NCBI RefSeq assembly: GCF_014203595.1
Contig: NZ_JACHJK010000019.1
Span: 6,344-70,343, forward strand
DNA from: Streptomyces echinatus
Lineage (GTDB): Bacteria; Actinomycetota; Actinomycetes; Streptomycetales; Streptomycetaceae
Length of the DNA: 64,000 nt
Direction of reading: 5' to 3'
This document shows, piece after piece, positions 43,198-51,388 of this stretch. The notes under the pieces were generated by a model. That model did no database searches and had not been told where the DNA came from. It saw only the letters and a program-made list of their open reading frames with translations. The position numbers and the translations under genes were made by a program. Position 1 is the stretch's first letter; every line of letters starts with the position of its first letter.

Positions 43198-44343
43198 GTG
43201 AGTGACATGAACGAGGCGCCCGCGGAGCCGGGTTGGCTGCGCCGGACGCTGCCGCACAGCAGGCGCGGCCGGTTGGTGCTGATATCCGCGCTGGTGCTCG
43301 TGCTGGCGGGTACCGGGCTCGGTACATGGGCGGCGGACACGTGGCCGTGGCCGAATGACCGCTACTGCTGGGGCGCCTGGGAAGAGGACAGCGGTCCGGG
43401 CTTCCTCGGCGACGAGGCCTTCGGCGATGATGACGACGGGTCACGCACCGGCAGGGAGACGGCGCCCACGCGCGAGCGTCCGACCGGCAGCTGCGAGGTC
43501 GCCATCGCCAGCGACTACAAGAGCAGTTACGACGGCGACAAGGTCACCACCGACCAGAAGGTGTCCGTCGAGTACGGCCCGGTCCCCAAGGCCGCGGAGG
43601 CCCGGCTCGCGATGGTCCAGGACGGTTTCCTGGGCGGTGACATGGTCCCGCTCCCGGACGGCCTGCCGGGCACGGTGAACGGGCGCGGTGGCCTGCTGGT
43701 GCTCCCGAAGTCCTGCGATACGCAGGATGGCCGGCCGACCGTCGTCACCATGCACGCGTCCGGCACGTACACCAGCGGCCCCTCGTACACCAAGAATGAT
43801 CCGGCCGACCTGGGCGGCGCCCGGCAGGCGGCGGTACTGCTCGTCGCGGCCGCCAACCGAGCGATGACGGCGGCCGGTTGCGCGCCGGACGAGCCGCTGA
43901 GGGTCAGCTCGCCGCTCTACGACCTGCCGGGCAAGCAGGAGCGCCACTTCAGCCCCTCCGACGACGTCTGCGGCATCCGCGGCCTGCGCCTCGGTACGGC
44001 GGACACCGAGGACCAGATCGGCGCGGTCACCCGCGACCTGCAGACATGCAGTGTCCGTGGCAATCGCGACGGCGTGCCGTACCTGAACCTGGCGATGGTC
44101 GCGCAGCCCCGGCTGGCCGCGGTGTTCGACGGCATCGCGGGCGAGCGGCCCGCTGCCCGTGGCTGGCGCGGCACGGGCACCCTCGGCAAGGAGCACGCAA
44201 TCGTACGGGCCGACTGCGCCGGCCGGCCCGTCATCTTCTTGATGGGCCTGTCCACCGACCCCGGCCACCTGGCCGTCTTCGCCAACGCGGCCGCGGCCCG
44301 CCTGGGCTGCGCCCCCATCGCCCCCAAGGGAGCCGACCGGTGA
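43198..44343 (+). CDS. Membrane-anchored extracytoplasmic protein, first of a coupled pair
   Basis: 381 residues from a GTG at 43198, 9 nt after GGAGG; an ATG at 43207 is an alternative. A short cytoplasmic basic segment (WLRRTLPHSRRGR) precedes one transmembrane helix (LVLISALVLVLAGTGLGTWA), so most of the protein lies outside the membrane. The outer part has paired Cys (RYCWGAWE, GSCEVAI, SCDTQDG, AGCAPDE, VCGIRGL, TCSVRG, RADCAGR, LGCAPI). The next gene encodes a paralogue with the same layout (WCW/CW motif, CGI-GL, C-GxxVxFL). No family recognised; the two probably form a heteromer. Confidence 0.8.
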   Translation: MSDMNEAPAEPGWLRRTLPHSRRGRLVLISALVLVLAGTGLGTWAADTWPWPNDRYCWGAWEEDSGPGFLGDEAFGDDDDGSRTGRETAPTRERPTGSCEVAIASDYKSSYDGDKVTTDQKVSVEYGPVPKAAEARLAMVQDGFLGGDMVPLPDGLPGTVNGRGGLLVLPKSCDTQDGRPTVVTMHASGTYTSGPSYTKNDPADLGGARQAAVLLVAAANRAMTAAGCAPDEPLRVSSPLYDLPGKQERHFSPSDDVCGIRGLRLGTADTEDQIGAVTRDLQTCSVRGNRDGVPYLNLAMVAQPRLAAVFDGIAGERPAARGWRGTGTLGKEHAIVRADCAGRPVIFLMGLSTDPGHLAVFANAAAARLGCAPIAPKGADR

Positions 44344-45509
44344 GCAGCACCGCGGACGAGCCGAACCGATCCGAGCAGCCCCCGCCCGCCGAGCGGGAAC
44401 TGCTCGGCCAACGGCGCCTGCACTGGTGGCACTGGCGCAGGCTGCTGCGCGGTCGGATACGGCCACTGCTGGCCGCGAGTCTCGCCGGGATGCTGCTCGG
44501 CGCCGGCGGCATGGCATGGCAGACACAGGCCGGGCCGTTCGCGCCGGACGAGGTGTGCTGGGGCGCGCTGTCCCGCGACGACCTCGCCGCAAGGTTCCGC
44601 GAGCCGGACGACGTCAAGGCCGTCGAGGCTCCCGTGCTGGACGGCGGGCAGTCCATGGACGGTCCCACCGGCAGTTGCCAGTTGACGAACAGCGACGGCG
44701 ACGCATGGGCGCTCACCGCCCGGGTGCACCGGCTGGATGACCGCAAAGGCGACGACGGCCAGTGGGCCGACGAGTTCCTCTCCGCCCGTCTCACCCCGCT
44801 CGGCGGCGGCCTGCTGGGCATGGCCTCGGACAACCGCGCGTGGCTCGCCCTCCCGGACGGCTGCCTGGGGCGCCCCTCTGACTTCGACGGGCCGACCGTC
44901 GTGGACATCGCCCGGGGCAGCTGGATCAGCGACATGGAGCCGCGTACCGAGGAGCGGGACTGGATGGCCCGCGTGGTCGTGAAGCTCGTCAACAAGGTCA
45001 GCGCGGACCTGGGCTGCACCGGCACGATCGCCGATCCGGTAGAACGCCTGCCGAAGGCCGCCCGCTACACCCACACGGAGAAGCCGGACGCGCTCTGCGG
45101 CATCAAGGGGCTGACCCTGGGCAAGAAACGCAAGCCGGCCCATTACCCCATGATCACCGACGGACACGGCCCGGTGCGCACCTGCGACCGCGACATCACC
45201 GGCTCGCAGCCGGAGGAGCGCCTGATGACCGTCGAGGACCCGCGGCTGGCCGCGATCTTCACAAGAATGGCGCTGCACGAGGGCGACCAGGTGAGCTCTG
45301 CCGTCGGCTACGGCAGCCTCGGCTCCAACCTTGGTATCTTCCGGGTCCGTTGTCAGACGGGTGAGACAGTGTTCCTCGTACAGATCAACAAGGGTGAGAT
45401 GAGCGCGGACTTGCGCACCCTCTTCCCCCGCTACGTCGAGACCGAGGCCGCCCGCCTCGGCTGCGGCCCGCTGAAGCTGAACCTGCCACGGCCGGGCGGG
45501 GGGCGCTGA
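44340..45509 (+). CDS. Membrane-anchored extracytoplasmic protein, second of a coupled pair
   Basis: 389 residues from the GTG at 44340, which overlaps the previous stop (GTGA), so translation is coupled. A basic Trp-rich cytoplasmic stretch (RRLHWWHWRRLLRGRIR) precedes one transmembrane helix (PLLAASLAGMLLGAGGMAW). The outer domain mirrors the upstream paralogue: EVCWGALSRDDLAARF, PTGSCQLTNSDGD, LPDGCLGRP, ALCGIKGLTLGK, and a final CQTGETVFLVQINKG with LGCGPL. The likeness in order and Cys spacing shows an old tandem duplication. Function unknown; a cell-envelope or signalling role is inference. Confidence 0.8.
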   Translation: MSSTADEPNRSEQPPPAERELLGQRRLHWWHWRRLLRGRIRPLLAASLAGMLLGAGGMAWQTQAGPFAPDEVCWGALSRDDLAARFREPDDVKAVEAPVLDGGQSMDGPTGSCQLTNSDGDAWALTARVHRLDDRKGDDGQWADEFLSARLTPLGGGLLGMASDNRAWLALPDGCLGRPSDFDGPTVVDIARGSWISDMEPRTEERDWMARVVVKLVNKVSADLGCTGTIADPVERLPKAARYTHTEKPDALCGIKGLTLGKKRKPAHYPMITDGHGPVRTCDRDITGSQPEERLMTVEDPRLAAIFTRMALHEGDQVSSAVGYGSLGSNLGIFRVRCQTGETVFLVQINKGEMSADLRTLFPRYVETEAARLGCGPLKLNLPRPGGGR

Positions 45510-45960
45510 CTCCCACCCGGCCGCCGTGCCGTCCGCTGCCGCAGGTCTGTCGGCCAGGGTGAGGCGGGGCGACGGCGTTTCACAGCCACACTCGCCCGAT
45601 TCGCCGCCTTGTTTCGACCGAAACCAGGCCATCCAACTTTGGCTTCGCTGAGGAGAAGTTGGGGGGCGGCTCCTACGTTACGAACATGCCGTACGCGCTT
45701 GAACAATCCGCAGATAGTGTCAGGCACTGGTCCCTTGGGCCACATGACAAGCACCCTGGCGATCAATCTGCACCCAAGATGAGCAACTGGCTGGCGTGGT
45801 CGTGTCGCACAGGGCCGAGCCCCATCCGGTCGGAAGGACCTCCCGGCTGTAGGGCGGCGGGTGCAGGGCAAGACGTCGTAGATCCGTGCAAGTTCCACGT
45901 CCGCTGAATGCGTTGTCGTCCACCACCTCGTCACCGCGCTCGACGCTTTGCGGGCGATGG
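45510..45960. other. Gap with possible decayed coding DNA
   Basis: A minus-strand frame at about 45720-45930 has weak coding bias but no motif or defensible start, and it lies directly downstream of the gene at 45961-46416. No gene is supported. Confidence 0.3.
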
Positions 45961-46416
45961 TCAGGAGAACGAGGATGCATCGGCGTGAACGAACGCATCG
46001 CCCTGGGCGAGGTCGTCGATCTCCTCGGCCCGCACGGCGGAGAAGCCGGCCAGCCGCAGGATCCCGATCAAGGCTGGCTGCATGAGGACAATGACTTCGG
46101 CATGGCGCTTCCACTCCGGCGCCGCCGGGTCCTGCCGTTCGATCACTGCCTGCCTGGCAGCCTCCGCCAGTTCTGGGGCACTCCAGCGCACGTAGAGACC
46201 ACCGGCGTGCTCGCCCAGGCTGTCGTTGACCTCCACCAGCGCGCCGGGCTGACTCACTACTTCGGGACGCTGGACATACGCGGGAAGACCGGCGCGGTGG
46301 AGTTCGCGGCAGACCCGGCCTGCCAGCTCGTGCCCAGCGGCAATGACCTCCTCCGCAGCAAACGGGTGACCGTGTGCCTCGGCTTTGGCCCGAGTCTCGG
46401 GGTCTATGTACGTCAC
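45961..46416 (-). CDS. Hypothetical protein
   Basis: 151 residues from a GTG at 46416 (VTYIDPETRAKAEAHG). The sequence is mostly helical and acidic (EEVIAAGHELAGRVCRELH, SAPELAEAARQAVIERQDP, EEIDDLAQGDAFVHAD) with a central VNDSLGEHAGGLYVRW segment. No signal peptide or transmembrane helix. Codon bias is normal for the host. The family is not recognised. The neighbour upstream on the same strand (46575-47066) is also hypothetical; the gap of 158 bp argues against tight coupling. Confidence 0.6.
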   Translation of the reverse strand: MTYIDPETRAKAEAHGHPFAAEEVIAAGHELAGRVCRELHRAGLPAYVQRPEVVSQPGALVEVNDSLGEHAGGLYVRWSAPELAEAARQAVIERQDPAAPEWKRHAEVIVLMQPALIGILRLAGFSAVRAEEIDDLAQGDAFVHADASSFS

Positions 46417-46574
46417 CGACTATCTCCAGGTGCGAGGTCATCTTCGATGGTTAGGGTTGAAAGTCGTAGTCTCCGGTTGGGAGCGAATCTACGGCGGCTA
46501 CCGTGGCACCGGCCTGCTCATCCCGCACCGCCGTGAACGCGACCAAAGCTTGTCCCGTAGCAACCTGTGTGGGA

Positions 46575-47066
46575 TCAGGCTTGGTTGCGGTCCGGTGAGG
46601 CTGCGCACTCCAGCCACTCTTCCACCACGTCGTGGGACTCGTCCAAGGCTGGATCACGAGTTCCATCAGGTGCGTATGCCGGAGTCCGGTCTGCGCGCAG
46701 TGGCAGGTGGGCGCAGTACCAGGCCCGCTTGGCGCCCGCTCGCTCTGCGTCCGTACCGGTCTGTAGATAGTTGAGCAACGCCGTCATGACCCGGCGCCGT
46801 CCGAATGCGTAGAGCGCCGGCTCGACGAACCAGCGGCAGAAGCTGGGGTCCGGGTCGTAGACGGCTGCGGCCATCAACGGCATGAAGATCTCTTCGGGCA
46901 GACCGGCGCGTTCGAGAAGCGGCTTGCGCACCGCATGGGCCAGGTGCCGCGCCTGTCGGTCTTCCGGCACGCTGGCCGCGTGGTCGATGTTGAGCAGCCG
47001 AGCAACCTCGGTTGCTGATGACAGGAATGTGGGTGCTTCTGCCTCGTATCGCTCTTTGTCGGCCAT
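46575..47066 (-). CDS. Hypothetical helical-repeat-like protein
   Basis: 163 residues from the ATG at 47066 (MADKERYEAEAPTFLSS); an ATG two codons earlier is possible. Helical segments such as LAHAVRKPLLERAGLPEEIF, MPLMAAAVYDPDPSFCRWFV and GRRRVMTALLNYLQTGTDAE give a HEAT-like impression. C-terminal residues AKRAWYCAHLPLRAD and ESHDVVEEWLECA are conserved-looking. Similar proteins of unknown function occur widely in Streptomyces. Cytoplasmic; no partner evident. Confidence 0.65.
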   Translation of the reverse strand: MADKERYEAEAPTFLSSATEVARLLNIDHAASVPEDRQARHLAHAVRKPLLERAGLPEEIFMPLMAAAVYDPDPSFCRWFVEPALYAFGRRRVMTALLNYLQTGTDAERAGAKRAWYCAHLPLRADRTPAYAPDGTRDPALDESHDVVEEWLECAASPDRNQA

Positions 47067-47173
47067 GGGCATCATTCTGGGCCCGATCCCGGACCAAGGG
47101 GCGACGCTGGTTGCTGATCCGTGGACCATGGTCGACTGCTCAGCGGCCTCGCCCCGACTGAAACGATCGCAGT

Positions 47174-47650
47174 GTGGCTGGAGTGATCACGGCGTCGGTG
47201 CCGTCCTGGATAGGTCCCTTCACGGCCATGAGCCCGTGCTGCTTCGGCAAGTTGATAGCTGAAGTACGACGTGAGCAGACTGCGGATCACCGGCGCGGCT
47301 TGAGGTCAAAAAAACGGATGCCGGAGAGAACGTCGAGCGAGCCGGCCTGGGCAGCGCGGATGCTGTGCGCGGCCTGGGGTCCTGCGCCAAGGGTGCGGCG
47401 GCCTGTCACGCCGTCAGCGTACGGGCAGCGCTCCGGTGGCCAGCGGCGCTTGTGTTCAGCGGTCGCGGGCCAGTTGGTCCAGGTGCGCGTCCAGCAGGAC
47501 CTCGTGCAGCCGAGGCCGCACATCGGTCTCAGTCCACGCTCAACCAGCCACCGCCGGCGACGGGTCATGCCCGAGCTGGCCTGGATCATGCACGCTCGTC
47601 GGTATGTGCGGGACTACGAAAGGCTCTTTCAGCATGTCGTTGATCACTGA
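47174..47650 (+). mobile_element. Scrambled IS5-family transposase remnant
   Basis: A GTG at 47174 begins VAGVITASVPSWIGPFTAMSP, a typical start of one IS5 transposase group. After about 40 codons the match is lost. The end of the same open frame reads ELAWIMHARRYVRDYERLFQH, the conserved C-terminal segment (WLxHARRxxRDYERLPxH) of IS5 transposases. The middle is replaced by unrelated or rearranged DNA, so two fragments of one or two elements are joined. Confidence 0.6.
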
Positions 47651-47734
47651 ACAGGCATCACACTCATGACCAGGCCAATTATCCGCCCAAGCTCGCGCCA
47701 GAAGCGGACGGCCGGCGTCACGCGAAGCCCAGGC

Positions 47735-47880
47735 AGCCGCGGTGGCCGAGCACGGCCAGTGGGACGGTGTCCTGCCGCAGCACCGGCTACTGGCCGAGTG
47801 GCACCCCAGCGAGGACGAACCGACCCGCTTCTGGCTGTCCGACCTGCCTGGCAATACCTTGAGCGCGCCACTGCAACGGC
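47735..47880 (+). mobile_element. IS701-family transposase fragment
   Basis: The plus strand reads VAEHGQWDGVLPQHRLLAEWH then EDEPTRFWLSDLPGNT, a short internal segment of IS701-type (DDE_5) transposases, normally followed by the KxRWRIEHDYRE motif. That motif is absent, so only about 45 codons remain. Confidence 0.55.
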
Positions 47881-47905
47881 GCACCGGCGTTCGTGTGCGC
47901 GCCGT

Positions 47906-48091
47906 CTACATGCCGGTGGAGAAGTCCATGGGGATCGGCGGCGGTGTCGGGATGTAGTGGCGAGCGAGGTCGGCGTCGCGGTTGTGAGGACCCTGACGAC
48001 GAGCCTCCGGGTCGCCATACTCCTTGAGAGCCTGGCGTCCGGAAACGACGTCCCGAACGCGCATCACAACTCGGCCGAACAGGGTCTTCAT
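47906..48091 (-). CDS. 61-residue basic small protein
   Basis: The ATG at 48091 has a strong GGGGGA site 6 nt upstream. The product starts MKTLFGRVVMRVRDVVSGRQ, an amphipathic basic helix, continues ALKEYGDPEARRQGPHNRD and ends in a Pro-rich PTPPPIPMDFSTGM. No signal peptide or transmembrane helix. It lies next to the IS701 fragment and its tail may be affected by it. The strong ribosome binding site and coding bias support a real small gene; function is unknown. Confidence 0.5.
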   Translation of the reverse strand: MKTLFGRVVMRVRDVVSGRQALKEYGDPEARRQGPHNRDADLARHYIPTPPPIPMDFSTGM

Positions 48092-48220
48092 CGGCGTTCC
48101 CCCTAGTGAATGTGGTCTTGTTGAGGAGAATGCACCGGCGGCCGGGGCGGATTCCAGCGACTTGAGCCGATCTTGAGCCTGGGCCGGTCCTCCAACGGAT
48201 GTTCAGCTGCGCGGCTTCAC

Positions 48221-48544
48221 CCATCGGCCTTCCTCGTCCACGCACCGATCGGGCCGTTCCCGGCTATCGGCGTTCGCGTGCAAGTGCACAGGGCGGTACG
48301 CGGAAACGTGCGACCCCTGTCGTGCGACGCAGAGCCTCAGTGGCCGATGGCTGTGGACTTCCGGCCCCACTCCCATCACTGGCAGATCATGCGGGAGGTG
48401 CGTGCTTCGCAGGTAGAAGCCGAATCCGTGGAACTCGGTGGTGCCCAAGTGCTGTGCTCAATGACGACTTGGGGTGACGGCTTCTTCCCGGTGATGGCCG
48501 ATCTGCATTCGTCGGGTGACCTACCGCGCGGCATGGGTACGTAG
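48221..48544 (+). pseudogene. Fragment of a hypothetical gene
   Basis: The segment about 48330-48520 has clear coding bias and reads MAVDFRPHSHHWQIMREVRAS, AESVELGGAQVLCSMTTWGDG, FFPVMADLHSSGD. The pattern resembles the C-terminal part of a common Streptomyces protein of unknown function. No start with a ribosome binding site is seen and the end (LPRGMGT) looks displaced, so it is probably truncated on both sides. Confidence 0.35.
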
Positions 48545-48809
48545 CGCCGTATCTCGGTGAGCACTTTCATGTGTACGCCGACACCGGCCATCCTGCCGTT
48601 CGGCCACCGAGCAGACTGATCCAATCGACAGACCCCGTCCGACCGGCGCAGCCCTGGCTGCTGTCGCTCCTGTGCAGGCGCCGGCTCCCGTCGCGGTCAC
48701 ACTCACGTTCGTGACGGCGTCCAGGGGCCGCAGGCTGAGTACCATGCACACCCACGATTGAGTACCTGGCCCACTGTGCCGGGTCCGCTGAACGGCGTTG
48801 GATCGAGGC

Positions 48810-49151
48810 ATGAACGCAACAGCCCACTCCCCAACTCCTCCGGCCCAGACGACTGTGGGAAAGGACCACTCTGGTTTCTGGTCCATTCTGTGTGCCGTCC
48901 TCTTCGTGCCAGCGGCTCTCACAGCCGGTGTGTTGACGCTGGCCTCCGAGCGAGCGTCGCGTTGCCTGACATACGGTCAGCAGTGCGTCTCGGGACTGCC
49001 TTCTTGGCTGTTCAATGTGGGCGTCGGCCTCGGTGCCGTCGCCTGTGTCATCGTCCTGGTTACGTCCGTCGCACGGGTGCGGCAGGTGGCGCTCGCCGCC
49101 CAGATTCTTGGCGAGTGCATGGCGCTGCTGGTGATCCTCAGCCATGTGTGA
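48810..49151 (+). CDS. Small integral membrane protein
   Basis: 113 residues from the ATG at 48810 (MNATAHSPTPPAQTTVG); an in-frame TTG at 48798 is the alternative start. Three hydrophobic segments are visible: FWSILCAVLFVPAALTAGVLTL, WLFNVGVGLGAVACVIVLV, and VALAAQILGECMALLVIL at the C-terminus, with a short Cys-containing loop (SRCLTYGQQCVSG) between the first two. Not recognised beyond being membrane-embedded. It lies immediately before half-unit D of the TGTCAC repeat. Confidence 0.65.
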   Translation: MNATAHSPTPPAQTTVGKDHSGFWSILCAVLFVPAALTAGVLTLASERASRCLTYGQQCVSGLPSWLFNVGVGLGAVACVIVLVTSVARVRQVALAAQILGECMALLVILSHV

Positions 49152-49191
49152 CCCGATGGCTCGATTCCTTTCGGCGGCGGGGCATGGTGGG

Positions 49192-49251
49192 TCTCACCAG
49201 GTCGGCACGTCACTTGTCACCAACAGCACGGAAGGCACGGCAGTTGTCACC
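49192..49251. repeat. Half copy D of the TGTCAC-box repeat
   Basis: Boxes GTCTCACC (49192), TTGTCACC (49214) and TTGTCACC (49244) are spaced 22 and 30 bp, close to the 23 and 29 bp of the last three boxes in units A and B. The GTGACAAC half is absent. It sits 90 bp downstream of the Fic gene stop. Confidence 0.5.
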
Positions 49252-49341
49252 GGTTGGAGTTCTCGGCCGTCATCTGGCTTGCACGACGAGTCCGCGTGGC
49301 CGAGCGACTCAGCTGTCTCATAGAGCCTTCTTGCCCAACCG

Positions 49342-50790
49342 CTAGGAGTCGAGGGGGACGCTGTTGCGTCGGGTCTCGGCGAGGTGGATGTCGATGTACC
49401 GCGCCAGGATCAGTGCGTCCTGAGGCTCGTCGGCCTGGAAGGCGACGCGACGCAGCAGGCTGACCCCGTCGAGCGCGACGCCCTCGCGGGCGAGGACGAA
49501 GAGAAGGGCGAGGAAGGCGGACCGGGCGTTGCCGTCGTCGAAGGGGTGAAAGAAGCACACGTCGAGATAGGCGCGTGCAGCCCGGGCGGTGAGGGGAAGG
49601 GGCCGCTCGGTGTGGCGCGCGCTCTCGGCCAGACAGGCGTCGAGGCGGGCGCGGGTGTCCGGGCTGACGCCATAGCGTTCCCGGCCCCCCTTGGCGAAGG
49701 CCGGCAGGTCGCGGAACGGCGGCGGCTGCGATGTGCCCAGGACGTACCGTTGCCAGCGCTGGAGCAGTTCGAAATCGAGCAAGGCGCCGCTCGCCGCGTC
49801 GGCCCGTAGCAGTTCCAGGGCTGCGAGCAGGCCCCGTGCGCGGGCGGGATCCAAGGCGCCGTCGAAGGCGCGTATGTCCTCCGCCGCGCCGTCGCGCGAG
49901 GGGGCCACCGGTTCGTCCCCGCCGCCGTCCGGGGCCTCGTGCCAGGGCACGGTCGCGCGCACCGCGATCCAGCGCTCGAGGTGGTCCGGCACGGGCCCGG
50001 CGGATCGTGCGCCGTCGTCCGGCCGCAGCGACTGCGCGAGCCGCTCCGCGACATCGTCCACCAGCACCGGGTCGGGGCCGGTCCAGCTCTCGAACCGGCC
50101 TCCGATCGCCTCGTCGACCAATTCCTCCGCGACCTCGGAAGCAACGCCCCAGCGGCTGAGGAACCAGGTGAGCACTTGGTGGCAGTGCCCGTACCAGCCG
50201 CTTCCGCAGCCGGTGCGGTCGGTCACCTGCAGGATCAGGTTCCGGGCGGCGCGCTCCCACAGGATGCGCTGGTCCTCGACCTCGGTCAGGTCCAACGGGT
50301 ACGCGTCGAACCACCCGGCGAGGCTTTCCAGCCACTCTCGCCACTCGCACAGGGCCGCGACGACACGGGCGAGCGTCTCCTCAGGGGCGGTGATCGAGTC
50401 CCGCGGGCAGCACCAGTTCCCGACGGGGCCTCCGTCGAAGTCGCCCTCGTCGTGAGCCCAGCGCCAGCCCACGGTCCAGCGGCCGTAGTGCTCGGCGAGG
50501 GCGTGCGACATGGCGTCCGCCCAGGGTCGTCCCTCGCCCCGGTTCCAGGCACTCATCGCCGGGTCGCCGAAGGCGACGTCGGGGCGGCTGGGCACCCTTC
50601 GGGCAGGCCCGAGCGACCGCACCACCTGCGGCGCCGACGTGCGATCGAACAAATGCCGGGCAGGGCTCACATCGTCCCAGGTCAGAAAAGTTGGGGCCAG
50701 CTCCACAATCACCGCGCAAGCCTGCCCGTCCACCCGACTGTGGTTCAAGCGGAGCACCGCAGGGCCTGGATATTGTTTCGGCTCACACAT
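49342..50790 (-). CDS. Fic-domain protein (AMP-transferase type)
   Basis: 482 residues from an ATG at 50790. The start is weakly supported, and ATG 50556 (MSAWNRGEGRPWADAMSHAL) is a real alternative. The C-terminal Fic core has the HPFDDGNARSAFLA motif, the HxFx(D/E)GNxRxxx signature for nucleotide transfer to a protein. The large N-terminal part is helical with many Trp and Cys (WRWAHDEGDFDGGPVGNWCC, GCGSGWYGHCHQVLTWF) and does not match a simple inhibitory helix. The gene starts 28 bp after the tpg stop on the same strand and may be co-transcribed. Target unknown. Confidence 0.85.
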   Translation of the reverse strand: MCEPKQYPGPAVLRLNHSRVDGQACAVIVELAPTFLTWDDVSPARHLFDRTSAPQVVRSLGPARRVPSRPDVAFGDPAMSAWNRGEGRPWADAMSHALAEHYGRWTVGWRWAHDEGDFDGGPVGNWCCPRDSITAPEETLARVVAALCEWREWLESLAGWFDAYPLDLTEVEDQRILWERAARNLILQVTDRTGCGSGWYGHCHQVLTWFLSRWGVASEVAEELVDEAIGGRFESWTGPDPVLVDDVAERLAQSLRPDDGARSAGPVPDHLERWIAVRATVPWHEAPDGGGDEPVAPSRDGAAEDIRAFDGALDPARARGLLAALELLRADAASGALLDFELLQRWQRYVLGTSQPPPFRDLPAFAKGGRERYGVSPDTRARLDACLAESARHTERPLPLTARAARAYLDVCFFHPFDDGNARSAFLALLFVLAREGVALDGVSLLRRVAFQADEPQDALILARYIDIHLAETRRNSVPLDS

Positions 50791-50818
50791 CTGGGCAGGG
50801 CTGTTCCGGCCGCGGTTG

Positions 50819-51376
50819 CTACAGGTCGAACTCGACGCGCTCGATGTCGGTGAAGCGGACCTCCTCCAGCGATCCGGCGCGTCGGCCGCCGTCCTGGAAG
50901 TACATTTCCCTGAGGCCTTCGGCGGCGATCTGCTGGAGCTGCTGATCGCCGGCGCCGGCCTGCTGGGCGTCGAAGAGACGCGCGGCGTACTGCGGTGGGA
51001 GCGCGACGGTCAGGTGTCGGATGCGGGCGTCGTCGGTCGAGCCGATCGGCGCGGTGTAGCCGATGCGGGCGCGGGTGTCGATGACGATGCCGCCAGTCGT
51101 CGCGGCTTTCTGCCGGGCCTTGGCTCGGATCTGCGGCTGCCACCGCTTCTTCACTTCGCGTTCCATCCGGGCGGCGAGGTCCGGGCGGGGCTTCTTGATC
51201 TGGCCCTTCACGTACCGCTCCACGGTGCGCTGGGAGATCCGAAGCAACTGAGCAACCGCCTTGGTGCCCTTGAGCTGTGTGACCAGGTACCGCATCTGCG
51301 CGCCCGCGCTCTTGGGCGCGGGGCGGGTGAACGCCTTCTGCACCGCGGCGTCCAAGCCGTCCCCGAACAGGCTCAT
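50819..51376 (-). CDS. tpg: Telomere terminal protein Tpg
   Basis: 185 residues, the usual Tpg length. The sequence MSLFGDGLDAAVQKAFTRPA, the HTH-like AVAQLLRISQRTVERYVKG, VKKRWQPQIRAKARQ, TRARIGYTAPIGSTDD and YFQDGGRRAGSLEEVRF match Streptomyces terminal proteins as I know them. Tpg is covalently attached to the 5' ends of linear replicons, primes end-patching and binds telomeric DNA. The gene lies 12 nt after tap on the same strand, the classical tap-tpg operon order. A decayed second copy lies at 42655-42945. Confidence 0.93.
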   Translation of the reverse strand: MSLFGDGLDAAVQKAFTRPAPKSAGAQMRYLVTQLKGTKAVAQLLRISQRTVERYVKGQIKKPRPDLAARMEREVKKRWQPQIRAKARQKAATTGGIVIDTRARIGYTAPIGSTDDARIRHLTVALPPQYAARLFDAQQAGAGDQQLQQIAAEGLREMYFQDGGRRAGSLEEVRFTDIERVEFDL

Positions 51377-51388
51377 CGTCGCCCTCTC

